Origin: Gammaproteobacteria bacterium
GTDB lineage: Bacteria > Pseudomonadota > Gammaproteobacteria > Steroidobacterales > Foliamicaceae
Reading direction: 5' to 3'
DNA: 64,000 bases
NCBI GenBank assembly: GCA_011523505.1
Contig: WTGP01000019.1
Coordinates: 14,523 to 78,522 of the forward strand
Shown here: positions 56,120-63,891 of the stretch, one piece after another
Numbering within the stretch: position 1 is the first letter of the stretch
Layout of the letters: each line of letters begins with the position of its first letter
Made by a program: the position numbers and the translations under genes
Notes under the pieces: model-generated
Seen by the model: only the letters and a program-made list of their open reading frames with translations
Database searches by the model: none
Told to the model about the DNA's origin: nothing

Positions 56120-56180
56120 CACCCCAATCCTGACCCGCGACCGCTCGATCCTGCGATCCCGCCTCGTTCCACTGGCGTAA
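56112..56180 (+). pseudogene. Probable 3' remnant of a PIN-domain (VapC-type) toxin
   Basis: Overlapping the antitoxin 3' end in another frame, the 23 codons from 56112 read LDTPILTRDRSILRSRLVP and end at TAA (56178-56180). The pattern P-ILTRDR-x-I matches the last strand/helix of PIN toxins, where an Asp follows Thr-Arg. The rest of the toxin, including the N-terminal acidic residues, is missing. This is an inference from a short match; chance similarity cannot be excluded. Confidence 0.4.
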
Positions 56181-56247
56181 TCCTGCAACGGCAAGCCTCA
56201 AACTTCACCGAACATATACAGGATTCCGCCATCGAGTGTCGAGGGGT

Positions 56248-56994
56248 TCATTCCGCCAGTAGTTCGGCGTATCGATAGGCGCGAGATGATTGCGTCACCA
56301 GGGATCGAATGAGAATCCAGGCAACGAGAAAGCCTCCCGCTCCTATCTCCGGTCCGGCCTTCTGCAGGATTTCGGTGGTTGCGCCGTGACTAACCCAAAG
56401 GTCCGAGATGAAGATCCCCGGAAATACCCATAGTGCATAGTGCGCGCGCACGCCGAAACGCAGTATCAACGGCAAAGCGACAAGGCCCAAACCCGCTGCT
56501 CCAATGCACGCGTAGAACAGCTTTGCTGCCAGATCGATACCACTCGTAACAAGCAGCGCGAAAACCGGCACGAGAACCAGGATTGCAAGCATCCCGGACA
56601 CATGAACAAGAAACCGCGTGCAAAGAAGATTCGCGCTCAATGGAAGAGTGCGCCATTCCCTGAGGCTGGGCAAATGACGTGGAGCCTCAATGCAGCACCA
56701 GAAGACTGAGGCGGACATTATTGGAATCCAGGGATCTGCAATGACCCTCCTCAGCTTCTGGTCAACCAGAATATCAGCCACGAAAATGTCCGTTCGCACA
56801 TAACCCAGTGACTCGGCAAACGCAGAAAACGCGAAAAGAACGGGGATAAGCAGGAGTGTAAGCAGGAGGACGATGGCGTTCGACCTGAGCGTCAAGTACG
56901 TAAAGCCGGAACAGTCGGCCAGTAATCCGCCGTCGAAGAGTCGCTTCTCACTCTTGATGCGCATAAGGCTCCGCGTGAGTGCTGGAGATTTCAT
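56248..56994 (-). CDS. Predicted ABC transporter membrane protein, small subunit
   Basis: Integral membrane protein of 248 residues with about six hydrophobic segments (for example about 40-58, 91-101, 129-148, 153-177, 187-201 and 217-231). No ABC-2 signature is clear, but it overlaps the larger membrane protein upstream by four bases and belongs to the GntR-ATPase-membrane-protein operon. The first 35 residues are cytoplasmic and basic. Exact family not recognised. The gene is AT-richer than the housekeeping region. Confidence 0.72.
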   Translation of the reverse strand: MKSPALTRSLMRIKSEKRLFDGGLLADCSGFTYLTLRSNAIVLLLTLLLIPVLFAFSAFAESLGYVRTDIFVADILVDQKLRRVIADPWIPIMSASVFWCCIEAPRHLPSLREWRTLPLSANLLCTRFLVHVSGMLAILVLVPVFALLVTSGIDLAAKLFYACIGAAGLGLVALPLILRFGVRAHYALWVFPGIFISDLWVSHGATTEILQKAGPEIGAGGFLVAWILIRSLVTQSSRAYRYAELLAE

Positions 56995-58364
56995 GCGCCG
57001 CCTTGCGCGTGTAGCTGGTGAACAGGCAAGCTCTTATTGCCGATCCACAAGTTTCGAACGATGACCTGCTTCGAAAGAAAGATGGAAAGCAGGAGCCCGG
57101 CCACGAACACGATCAGAGCGATTTCCTGCAGTGCGGCAATTCCAGGCGCCGCAATAAACCAGACAAACAAACCTGCGATTGTCCCCAAACTTGCAATCAG
57201 CCTGGCGGCCAACCGATGCAAACCGGCAAGAAAACCGGGAATACTGAGACTACCCAAACCAATGCTTCCCAGGAGCGCAAACAGGAACGGAACCTCGGCA
57301 CTTAAGCCTGCGGCATAAAAGCCAATAGCCGTCAGGGCGAACTGAACAAGCGCCAGGACAACCACTACCAGCGTGATCCGCACGCTTATTTGCAGAGGGG
57401 ATAACGGCAAGGTGAGCAGTATCCGGGGCACGGAGAACTTTTGCGCGGTGAACATGAAGGCGTACAGAACGAAAAAGACCAGCAACAAGTAACCGGATGC
57501 GTTGGTCGGCAAAGTTAACCGCCCGCTTAATGTTTCATGCTCCATCAAGTAGACCAAGCCCTTGGCAATCAGGAGTACGGCGGTGAAGCAAGCGGCAAAC
57601 AGCACCGGCATCCCAACGGCAGTTGCTGCGATTGAAGGGAACCCACTAAGGCGCCGCAAGAACATCCAACGTCCGCCGGAATTCGAATTCAAGCCGGTCC
57701 GCCTCGGGCTCGCGATTGATCGTTCAGCGGTAATCACCGCGTGCATTCGCGCTAACCCTGTCAGGGAAGCTACAAAGGCCACCGACAAGACCCAGACCAC
57801 CGGGCGCCACCGACCGGAATCCACCCACTGAACCGCCAGGTAAACTCCGCCGAGCAGGCCAATCGCGACTATCGTCGTCGCGAGTGGCCCCGCTGTTCTC
57901 GCGACCTTTCGCCAAACTAAGCGGCGTAAATTCACGCCCAGCGCGGTCAGGCAGTAGTAAAAGGCAACGAGAGCAAGAGCAGCGCTGCAAGTCAGGATGA
58001 CCGACAACCAGGTGAAGTGACTTCCGGTTGCCGCAAGAGGGGAAGTCAATAGCGTCAAGCCGCAGACCCAGAGAGCCGGCACGGCCACGCCGACGAACCA
58101 ATGAGTTCGTGCGAAGAGGTATTTCGCGACCGGAAGCTGCACGAGACATCGCCCGGAATTTCCGCCGGGCGCGATAAAGCTGATCTCAGCTCCCAACATT
58201 GCCGAAAAACTGGCTAGGACCAGCATGATCAGGCCGGTTCCCGTAAAGCCCGGCGCGGTATAAATGAGAAAACAGATAATCAGATAGATCGCGCTGGCGC
58301 CTAGAAACACGGGCGACTTGCGCGCAATAAAGTCGGCAACGATTCGCCAATCCACGATGGTCAT
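56991..58364 (-). CDS. Predicted ABC-2 type transporter permease
   Basis: Membrane protein of 457 residues with about 10-12 hydrophobic segments, arranged as two halves separated by a cytoplasmic loop near 220-255. I prefer the ATG at 58364 (MTIVDWRIVADFIARKSPVFLG); an ATG 21 codons earlier would overlap the ATPase stop. It lies downstream of an ABC ATPase gene on the same strand and is its likely partner. The substrate is unknown; related operons respond to cell-envelope-active compounds. Confidence 0.75.
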   Translation of the reverse strand: MTIVDWRIVADFIARKSPVFLGASAIYLIICFLIYTAPGFTGTGLIMLVLASFSAMLGAEISFIAPGGNSGRCLVQLPVAKYLFARTHWFVGVAVPALWVCGLTLLTSPLAATGSHFTWLSVILTCSAALALVAFYYCLTALGVNLRRLVWRKVARTAGPLATTIVAIGLLGGVYLAVQWVDSGRWRPVVWVLSVAFVASLTGLARMHAVITAERSIASPRRTGLNSNSGGRWMFLRRLSGFPSIAATAVGMPVLFAACFTAVLLIAKGLVYLMEHETLSGRLTLPTNASGYLLLVFFVLYAFMFTAQKFSVPRILLTLPLSPLQISVRITLVVVVLALVQFALTAIGFYAAGLSAEVPFLFALLGSIGLGSLSIPGFLAGLHRLAARLIASLGTIAGLFVWFIAAPGIAALQEIALIVFVAGLLLSIFLSKQVIVRNLWIGNKSLPVHQLHAQGGA

Positions 58365-58407
58365 CCGAGCCCCGCGGATGAGGATCCAGGTATTGGATCG
58401 GGTCACT

Positions 58408-59262
58408 TCAGTCCACCAGGCCGACAAAGAGTTCTTCCAGGGTGACGGGCTGCACCGTTACGCCGATCGCGCCGCAGCCGGCAAGCGCCTCGACGTATTC
58501 GTCGGCGGAGTCGGTGAGGGCGCTCACCTCGTCGCCATCGCGTTTGACCAGACGGGCGCCGGCAGGCGGCTCACCGGCCAGCGTGAAGCTGACCTGCCTG
58601 TGCTTCTCAAGCAGGTGGTCCGTGGCGCCTTCCAGCAGCAATTTGCCGTTGTTGATGATTCCGATGTGGTCGGTGAAGCGTTCGAGGTCGGTGAGGTTGT
58701 GCGAGGAAATCAGGACTGTGTGTTCTTCGTCGCCCATCAGGGCCAGCAACTCCGCGAACAACTCCCTTTTTGAGATCGCGTCCAGTCCCATCGTGGGTTC
58801 GTCCATGATCAGCACCTTCGGCCGGCGCGCCAGCGCCAGTACCACGCCCAGCTTGATGGCGTTACCGAGGGAAAGCGTCGCGATCTTTTCCTCCTTGTCG
58901 ATCCTGAAGCGCCGGAGCAGGTCGTCGCAGTAGTCCTGGTCCCACTCGGGATAGAACCCGCGAATAAACTGGATTGCGCGGCCGACGTACTTCCAGGGCG
59001 CATAGCTTGTGTGCGGGCTCACATAGGCCGCAATGCGCTTCATCGCGACCTCGTCCTTCTTGTGGTCCAGTCCGAAGACGCGGATGTCGCCCGCTTCCCG
59101 CAGGCCCAGGCCGAAGATGAGGTCGAGCGTGGTGGTCTTGCCCGCGCCGTTGGGGCCCACCAAGCCGTACATGGCCCCGGCCGGCACGGTCAGGTCCAGC
59201 GGACCAAGCGTAAAGCGCGGGAAGCTCTTGCTCAGGCCGCGGATTTCGATGGCGTTTTGCAT
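58408..59262 (-). CDS. ABC transporter ATP-binding protein (YtrB-like)
   Basis: Nucleotide-binding subunit of 284 residues. Walker A GPNGAGKTT (36-44), Walker B VLIMDEPTMGLD and the H-loop in VLISSHNLTDLERF are intact. The signature is weak (LSLGNAIKLGVVLALA instead of LSGGQ), as in several YtrB/EcsA-like ATPases. Its start overlaps the 3' end of the GntR gene by 31 bases. Confidence 0.9.
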   Translation of the reverse strand: MQNAIEIRGLSKSFPRFTLGPLDLTVPAGAMYGLVGPNGAGKTTTLDLIFGLGLREAGDIRVFGLDHKKDEVAMKRIAAYVSPHTSYAPWKYVGRAIQFIRGFYPEWDQDYCDDLLRRFRIDKEEKIATLSLGNAIKLGVVLALARRPKVLIMDEPTMGLDAISKRELFAELLALMGDEEHTVLISSHNLTDLERFTDHIGIINNGKLLLEGATDHLLEKHRQVSFTLAGEPPAGARLVKRDGDEVSALTDSADEYVEALAGCGAIGVTVQPVTLEELFVGLVD

Positions 59263-59678
59263 GTTTCGTCCTCGGAAAGGGTTTCGCTTGTAATTCGATT
59301 GACGAAAGACCTGGCCTGTCGTGGATTCAGGCCTGATTCGGTCGCTTCCTGAACGGCCGAACGTATCAATGCCTCCGCACGTCGGCGCTTGGCTTCGCGG
59401 CTGCGCTTGCGTCCGTCGGTCGCGACAAAGGTGCCGAGGCCCTGGCGGCGATAGATGATTCCTTCGCGCTCCAACTCCTCATACGCGCGGCGGACCGTGA
59501 TGATGCTCACCAGGAGCTGTTCGGCCAGCAGTCGAAAGGACGGGAGCGGGGTGCCGCCGTGCAGGCGGCCTTCCCCGATCTCGCGCTTGAAACCGTTAAC
59601 GATCTGCTGGTAAAGCGCGCCCGATGCGGCCGGCGAGATCGGACCGATCCGGAGGGCGATGTCGTTCGGCACACTCAT
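59232..59678 (-). CDS. GntR family transcriptional regulator, YtrA subfamily
   Basis: Regulator of 148 residues. The winged helix-turn-helix (about 15-80) contains ALYQQIVNGFKREIGEGRL, LPSFRLLAEQLLVSIITVRRAYEELEREG and YRRQGLGTFVA. The C-terminal part is only about 60 residues, the length typical of the YtrA subfamily, which usually controls an adjacent ABC transporter. The ATG at 59678 follows a perfect palindrome by 7 bases. It is the first gene of the ATPase-permease operon and is likely autoregulated. Confidence 0.9.
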   Translation of the reverse strand: MSVPNDIALRIGPISPAASGALYQQIVNGFKREIGEGRLHGGTPLPSFRLLAEQLLVSIITVRRAYEELEREGIIYRRQGLGTFVATDGRKRSREAKRRRAEALIRSAVQEATESGLNPRQARSFVNRITSETLSEDETCKTPSKSAA

Positions 59679-59685
59679 TCTGGTG

Positions 59686-59704
59686 TGTATATTTAACATA
59701 TACA
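59686..59704. promoter_or_regulatory. Palindromic operator for the GntR/YtrA-type regulator
   Basis: TGTATAT (59686-59692) and ATATACA (59698-59704) are perfect inverted repeats around TTAAC. The site is immediately upstream of the GntR start and is AT-rich in a GC-rich context. TGTA...TACA half-sites fit the palindromic operators of GntR proteins. Binding here would block transcription of the regulator and transporter. Confidence 0.75.
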
Positions 59705-59767
59705 GTTGGACGAGGCAAGGCGACTGACGCCTCCCGCCTTCAAGAGAAACAGGCCCGCGACCGGCCC

Positions 59768-59796
59768 TTGATTTGTGGGCATGATGTGGCCACAAT
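59768..59796 (+). promoter_or_regulatory. Probable promoter and operator of the DinJ/YafQ-type module
   Basis: TTGATT (59768-59773), a 17-base spacer and CACAAT (59791-59796) form a sigma70-like promoter 25 bases before the antitoxin ATG. The perfect 10-bp palindrome TGTGGCCACA (59785-59794) overlaps the -10 element and is a good candidate for autorepression by the antitoxin-toxin complex. Confidence 0.55.
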
Positions 59797-59821
59797 AGGC
59801 ACACAGCATTGGAGGCCGCAC

Positions 59822-60079
59822 ATGAGCGCAGACACGGTGGTACGCGCGCGAATCGACAGCGACACAAAGCAGAGAGCCGCGCGAGCGCTCCAGGCCATGG
59901 GTTTGTCTGTCTCCGACGCAATTCGTTTGCTCCTGATACGCGTAGCCAACGAGGAAAGGTTGCCTTTCGTCCTTAAGGTGCCCAATTCAGCCACGCGCAA
60001 GGCCATGGACGAGTTGGAACAGGGCAAGGGCAAACGTTTCGATAGCGCCGAGGAGATGTTCGAGGACCTCGGCATATGA
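59822..60079 (+). CDS. RelB/DinJ family antitoxin
   Basis: Antitoxin of 85 residues. The N-terminal ribbon-helix-helix is VVRARIDSDTKQRAARALQAMGLSVSDAIRLLLIRVANEERLPF, the DinJ signature. The C-terminal part KAMDELEQGKGKRFDSAEEMFEDL is the toxin-binding tail. GGAGG precedes the ATG at 59822; the longer in-frame reading upstream would run through the operator. The toxin start follows after one base. Confidence 0.92.
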   Translation: MSADTVVRARIDSDTKQRAARALQAMGLSVSDAIRLLLIRVANEERLPFVLKVPNSATRKAMDELEQGKGKRFDSAEEMFEDLGI

Positions 60080-60080
60080 A

Positions 60081-60353
60081 ATGCTGACGCCGATTCGGTC
60101 CAGCAAATTCAAACGCGACGTAAGAAAAACCAGAAAACGCGGCAAGGACCTGTCAAAGCTGCGCCAACTGCTAGACATGTTGATCCAGCAGTCGTCTTTA
60201 GCTAACCGATACTCTGATCACCCGTTACGAGGGCCATGGAAAGGCTACAGGGAGGTTCACATCGAGCCAGATTGGCTGTTGATCTATCGGGTTTCAGGCG
60301 AAGAATTGCACCTGGTCCGAACGGGTTCCCACTCGGACTTGTTCAAGCAGTAG
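60081..60353 (+). CDS. YafQ-type mRNA interferase toxin (RelE superfamily)
   Basis: Ribosome-dependent endoribonuclease of 90 residues. Residues equivalent to the catalytic set known from E. coli YafQ are present at a constant offset of three: His47, His60, Asp64, Trp65, His84 and Phe88. The toxin is therefore predicted to be active. Its ATG lies one base after the antitoxin stop. Confidence 0.93.
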   Translation: MLTPIRSSKFKRDVRKTRKRGKDLSKLRQLLDMLIQQSSLANRYSDHPLRGPWKGYREVHIEPDWLLIYRVSGEELHLVRTGSHSDLFKQ

Positions 60354-60410
60354 GCTGCCGCCCCTTCGGGATCGGACTAACCCTCCGTTTCTATTGCCCC
60401 GTCCAACTGT

Positions 60411-60986
60411 TTAGCTTGACTGGATACGCACCAATTTGCTCTTCAGGGCTGGACGTGCGAGAAGTGTGCTGAGAACGATGGTGCCCAGCCCGATCGCCGG
60501 CCCAAGGAACAGTTCATCCGGCCACAGGTTCCGCACCACTTCCCACCAGACATAGAGGCCTGCGAATATCACAACTGCCACCACGGATGGAAGCCATGCC
60601 TTGGGCCGGGACCAGAAACAGACCGGAACAAGCAGACTGGTGGATCCCGCAATCCCAAGGAATCTGAAGAAAGCGCGTCCGGCAATGTCCTTGCCTTCCA
60701 CATAGGACACCTCGAGCGTGAGCAGGATTGCCTGCGCCACGAGCACACCCAGTGTCAGACCGACAAGTCTGAGGTGCAACTGATTGGTGCTGTATCGCCT
60801 TTCTCCCTTGTCGATCGCATTTCGAACGGATACCGCTGTCTCCCAGCAGACGAAGCCGAACACGAATACCCAGAACCCGCCAAGGAGCGTAAAACCACCC
60901 GCGGCTTTGGCCGGAAGCGCAATCAGCAACCAAACGATGGTCACGACTGACGCGATCCCTAGGTTGCGCAAGAACAGATTGGCCAT
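60411..60986 (-). CDS. Hypothetical integral membrane protein
   Basis: Protein of 191 residues with about five hydrophobic segments (about 8-28, 31-48, 75-92, 110-124, 131-148, and a final one at about 160-178). No motif or family is recognised. It converges with the YafQ toxin gene, leaving a 57-base spacer, and is AT-richer than the neighbouring fusA-like gene, so it may belong to the same acquired segment. Confidence 0.6.
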   Translation of the reverse strand: MANLFLRNLGIASVVTIVWLLIALPAKAAGGFTLLGGFWVFVFGFVCWETAVSVRNAIDKGERRYSTNQLHLRLVGLTLGVLVAQAILLTLEVSYVEGKDIAGRAFFRFLGIAGSTSLLVPVCFWSRPKAWLPSVVAVVIFAGLYVWWEVVRNLWPDELFLGPAIGLGTIVLSTLLARPALKSKLVRIQSS

Positions 60987-61043
60987 GCCGTGATCAATCT
61001 TGATGGCAGGACGCCGTCTTTCCCGGGTAATCGCTCTCCCGGG

Positions 61044-63077
61044 CTAGTCGTCGCTGGGTTTGAAGGCTTCTTCGAGGGCCTTTTGGATCGGTGGCGGGGC
61101 GGTAGCGTAGTGGTCGAATTCCATCGTGTAGGCGCCTTCGCCGCCGGTCATTGACTTGAGCCGGGTCTGGAAATCGCCGAGTTCGCCGATCGGCGCCTCG
61201 GCGGAGATGATCACTTGGTTGCCCGGGATGGAATTGTTGCCGCTGATGCGGCCGCGCGATCCGGACAGGTGGCCGGCAATGTCGCCCATGTGCTGGCCGG
61301 GCGTCGTGACCTCGATCTTCGCGATCGGCTCCAGCACGATGGGCCGGGCCTTGCCGATCGCGTTCAGGAAGGCCTTCTTGCCGGCGGCGACGAAGGCGAC
61401 TTCCTTGGAATCGACCGGATGGTGCTTGCCGTCATACACGGTCACGCGGATGTCCTGGAGCGGGTAGCCGGCCACCGCGCCTTCCAGCAGCACCTGGCGC
61501 ACGCCCTTCTCGACCGCCGGCATGAACTGCGACGGAATCACGCCGCCCACCACCTTGTCGACGAACTCGAAGCCGCCGCCGCGCGGCAGCGGTTCGATGT
61601 TGAGGAACACTTCGCCGAACTGCCCCGCCCCGCCGGTCTGCTTCTTGTGGCGGTGATGCCCTTCGGCCTTGCGCGTGACCGTCTCGCGGTAGGCGATGCG
61701 CGGTTGCCGGGTCTCGACCTCGAGGTTGAACTCCTCGCTCATGCGGTCGAGGATGACCCGAAGGTGCAGCTCGCCCATGCCGCGCAGGACGGTCTCGTTG
61801 GCCTGCGTATCGAACTCCAGCAGCAGGCTGGGGTCCTCGGCGGTCAGCTTGGCGAGCGCGTCGGACAGCTTCTTCTCGTCGCCGCGCCGGGTCAGTTCCA
61901 GAACGACGCCGTGCATCGGCGCCGGCAGCGGCGCGTCTGCGAATTCGAGCCGGTCGTGCGCGTGTTCGGCGTGCAGCACGCCGCCGTACGAGAGTTCGTT
62001 GATCTTGGAAAGCGCGGCGATGCCGCCGGGGCCGACCGACGGGACTTCATGCGACTCGGCGCCCTGCAGCGCGTACAGGTGCGCCGCCTTGATCGCCTTG
62101 CGCTGGTCGTCGAGATAGAGCGAATCGCCGACGTTCACCTGACCCTGAAAGACGCGGAACACGCCCATCTTGCCGACGTACGGATCGACGTTGATCTTGA
62201 ACAGCAGCGCGACCGCGTCCTCATCCTTGTCCGCCTTCAGCGCGACCGCCTCGCCGTTCAGCGAGCAGGCCGGCGGATTGCCCTCGCGGGGCGACGGCGC
62301 AAGCTGGTTCATCGCGTTGAGCAGCTGGTTGATGCCGGACCCGGTGGCGGCGGAGACGAAACACACGGGCACCAGGTGGCCGCGGCGCAGCGCGCGTTCG
62401 AACGCGCCGTGCAACTGCTCCGGGTTCATGTCCTCGCCCTCTTCCAGGTACAGCTCCATCAGGTCGTCGTCCAGTTCCACGACCTGGTCGACGATGGCGG
62501 TGTGCGCCCCGGCGACCGAATCGAAGTCGGTGTCCGCGTCTTCCGGATTGAAATAGCAGTCGGCCACCCGCGCGGCGTTGTCGGCCGGCAGGTTCAGCGG
62601 GATGCACTCGCGCCCGAAGGACTCGCGGATCTGCTCCATCAGGCCGGGCAGGTCGGCGGTCTCGCTGTCGATATGGCTGACCACGATGAACCGGGCCAGC
62701 TTCATTTCCCCGGCCGCGTCCATCGCCCGGCGGGTCATCAGTTCGATGCCGGCGGCGGCGTTGATGACCACCATGGCGGTCTCCACGGCCGGCAGCACGC
62801 TCAGCGCCCTCCCGGCGAAATCCGCCGAACCCGGCGTGTCGATCAGGTTGACGTTGGCGCCGTCGTGCTCGAAATGGCAAAGCGCGACATCGGCGGAATA
62901 CTGCAGGCGCTTCTCTTCGGGGCGGTAGTCGCACACCGTGGTGCCGCGTTCGATGCTGCCGGGCGTCTTGATCGCGCCGGAAGCCGCCAGCAGCTTCTCG
63001 GCCAGCACGGTCTTGCCGGCGCCGGAATGGCCGAGGAGAACGATGTTGCGGATGGAAGCGGTGGATGGATGGGTCAT
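61044..63077 (-). CDS. Elongation factor G-like GTPase (EF-G paralogue)
   Basis: Translational-GTPase paralogue of 677 residues with the EF-G domain order. G1 is GHSGAGKT (16-23) and G3 DTPGSADF. Switch I reads SIERGTTVCDYRPEEKRL, the form found in the EF-G-like subfamily rather than canonical EQERGITI. The G4 motif NKxD is replaced by SHID (134-137). Domain IV includes GGVIPSQFMPAVEKGVRQVLLEG. It is a single-gene unit, well separated from the ribosomal cluster that encodes true EF-G. Its role in translocation is not established for this subfamily. Confidence 0.92.
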   Translation of the reverse strand: MTHPSTASIRNIVLLGHSGAGKTVLAEKLLAASGAIKTPGSIERGTTVCDYRPEEKRLQYSADVALCHFEHDGANVNLIDTPGSADFAGRALSVLPAVETAMVVINAAAGIELMTRRAMDAAGEMKLARFIVVSHIDSETADLPGLMEQIRESFGRECIPLNLPADNAARVADCYFNPEDADTDFDSVAGAHTAIVDQVVELDDDLMELYLEEGEDMNPEQLHGAFERALRRGHLVPVCFVSAATGSGINQLLNAMNQLAPSPREGNPPACSLNGEAVALKADKDEDAVALLFKINVDPYVGKMGVFRVFQGQVNVGDSLYLDDQRKAIKAAHLYALQGAESHEVPSVGPGGIAALSKINELSYGGVLHAEHAHDRLEFADAPLPAPMHGVVLELTRRGDEKKLSDALAKLTAEDPSLLLEFDTQANETVLRGMGELHLRVILDRMSEEFNLEVETRQPRIAYRETVTRKAEGHHRHKKQTGGAGQFGEVFLNIEPLPRGGGFEFVDKVVGGVIPSQFMPAVEKGVRQVLLEGAVAGYPLQDIRVTVYDGKHHPVDSKEVAFVAAGKKAFLNAIGKARPIVLEPIAKIEVTTPGQHMGDIAGHLSGSRGRISGNNSIPGNQVIISAEAPIGELGDFQTRLKSMTGGEGAYTMEFDHYATAPPPIQKALEEAFKPSDD

Positions 63078-63112
63078 GCTTGGCAGTCCTCGGCTTTGCT
63101 CGAAGGGGCGGC

Positions 63113-63745
63113 CTATGTGGCCTGGCTTTCCGGTTGTGCTTCCCCGGAATCGTCCGGGTCGCCCGGGGCGTCCATGATCGCCGGTCCGGGCTCGAGTTCA
63201 GGTTCAGGTTCGGGCGGATTTTCCAGGATCTCCTTCAGGTTGGCCAGACCCTGCTCATACGCCGAACCGACCATACCGTCCATCATCAGCGCCACGTAGC
63301 CCATGAACGGGCTCCCGCCCATGTTGGTCTCGAGTGTCCAGGTCAGGACCGAGCCTCCGTCGGCCTCGTCGATCAGGTAGTCCGCAACGGCCAAGCCCTG
63401 CGCGCCGAAATCCAGGTTGGTGCGAACCAGCGAATAGGGCTTGCTCTCGATGATCTCCTGGATGCCGTCGCCCACTTCCGGGTGATCGCTGTACCACATC
63501 ATGCGCGACCCCGCGCCGGTCGCGGGCCCTTCGTAAACGTAGCGCGTTTCCGGATCGATCAGTGCCCACGGCTGCCAGCTGTTGAACTGCCGGAAGTCGT
63601 TGACCATCTCGAACACGGCCTGCGGCGGCGCGTCGATTTCCATCGAGCGTTCCACGCGAACGTCCTTCGGAAGCAGGAAACCGACGGCGAAGAACAAGAC
63701 CAGCAGCGCCACAATAGCGAGCAGTATCCATTTGATGATCTTCAT
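63113..63745 (-). CDS. SRPBCC (START-like) family protein with membrane anchor
   Basis: Protein of 210 residues. One N-terminal helix (about 5-24) is followed by a START/polyketide-cyclase-like fold: VERSMEIDAPPQAVFEMVNDFRQFNSWQPWALIDP (about 30-65) and MMWYSDHPEVGDGIQEIIESKPYSLVRTNLDF. The C-terminal about 35 residues are Pro/Glu/Asp-rich. The ATG at 63745 has GAGGGGTACCCC nearby; a longer in-frame reading upstream is not supported by similarity. Ligand and role unknown. Confidence 0.85.
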   Translation of the reverse strand: MKIIKWILLAIVALLVLFFAVGFLLPKDVRVERSMEIDAPPQAVFEMVNDFRQFNSWQPWALIDPETRYVYEGPATGAGSRMMWYSDHPEVGDGIQEIIESKPYSLVRTNLDFGAQGLAVADYLIDEADGGSVLTWTLETNMGGSPFMGYVALMMDGMVGSAYEQGLANLKEILENPPEPEPELEPGPAIMDAPGDPDDSGEAQPESQAT

Positions 63746-63891
63746 GGGGTACCCCTCTTTGAACTCTTCTCCCGCGCATTGCGCAAGGTGCGGGAATTTA
63801 CCACAGCCGGGACTTGAGGCGGTGGCGGCCCATCCGCGAATTGAGGCAATATGCGCATTTCCGAATCGCCTGCCGCCACCGGGAGAAGTCC

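Noticed and set aside
59624-59821. Longer N-terminus for the DinJ-like antitoxin
   Set aside because: It would begin inside the GntR gene and run through the operator and promoter; GGAGG marks the ATG at 59822.
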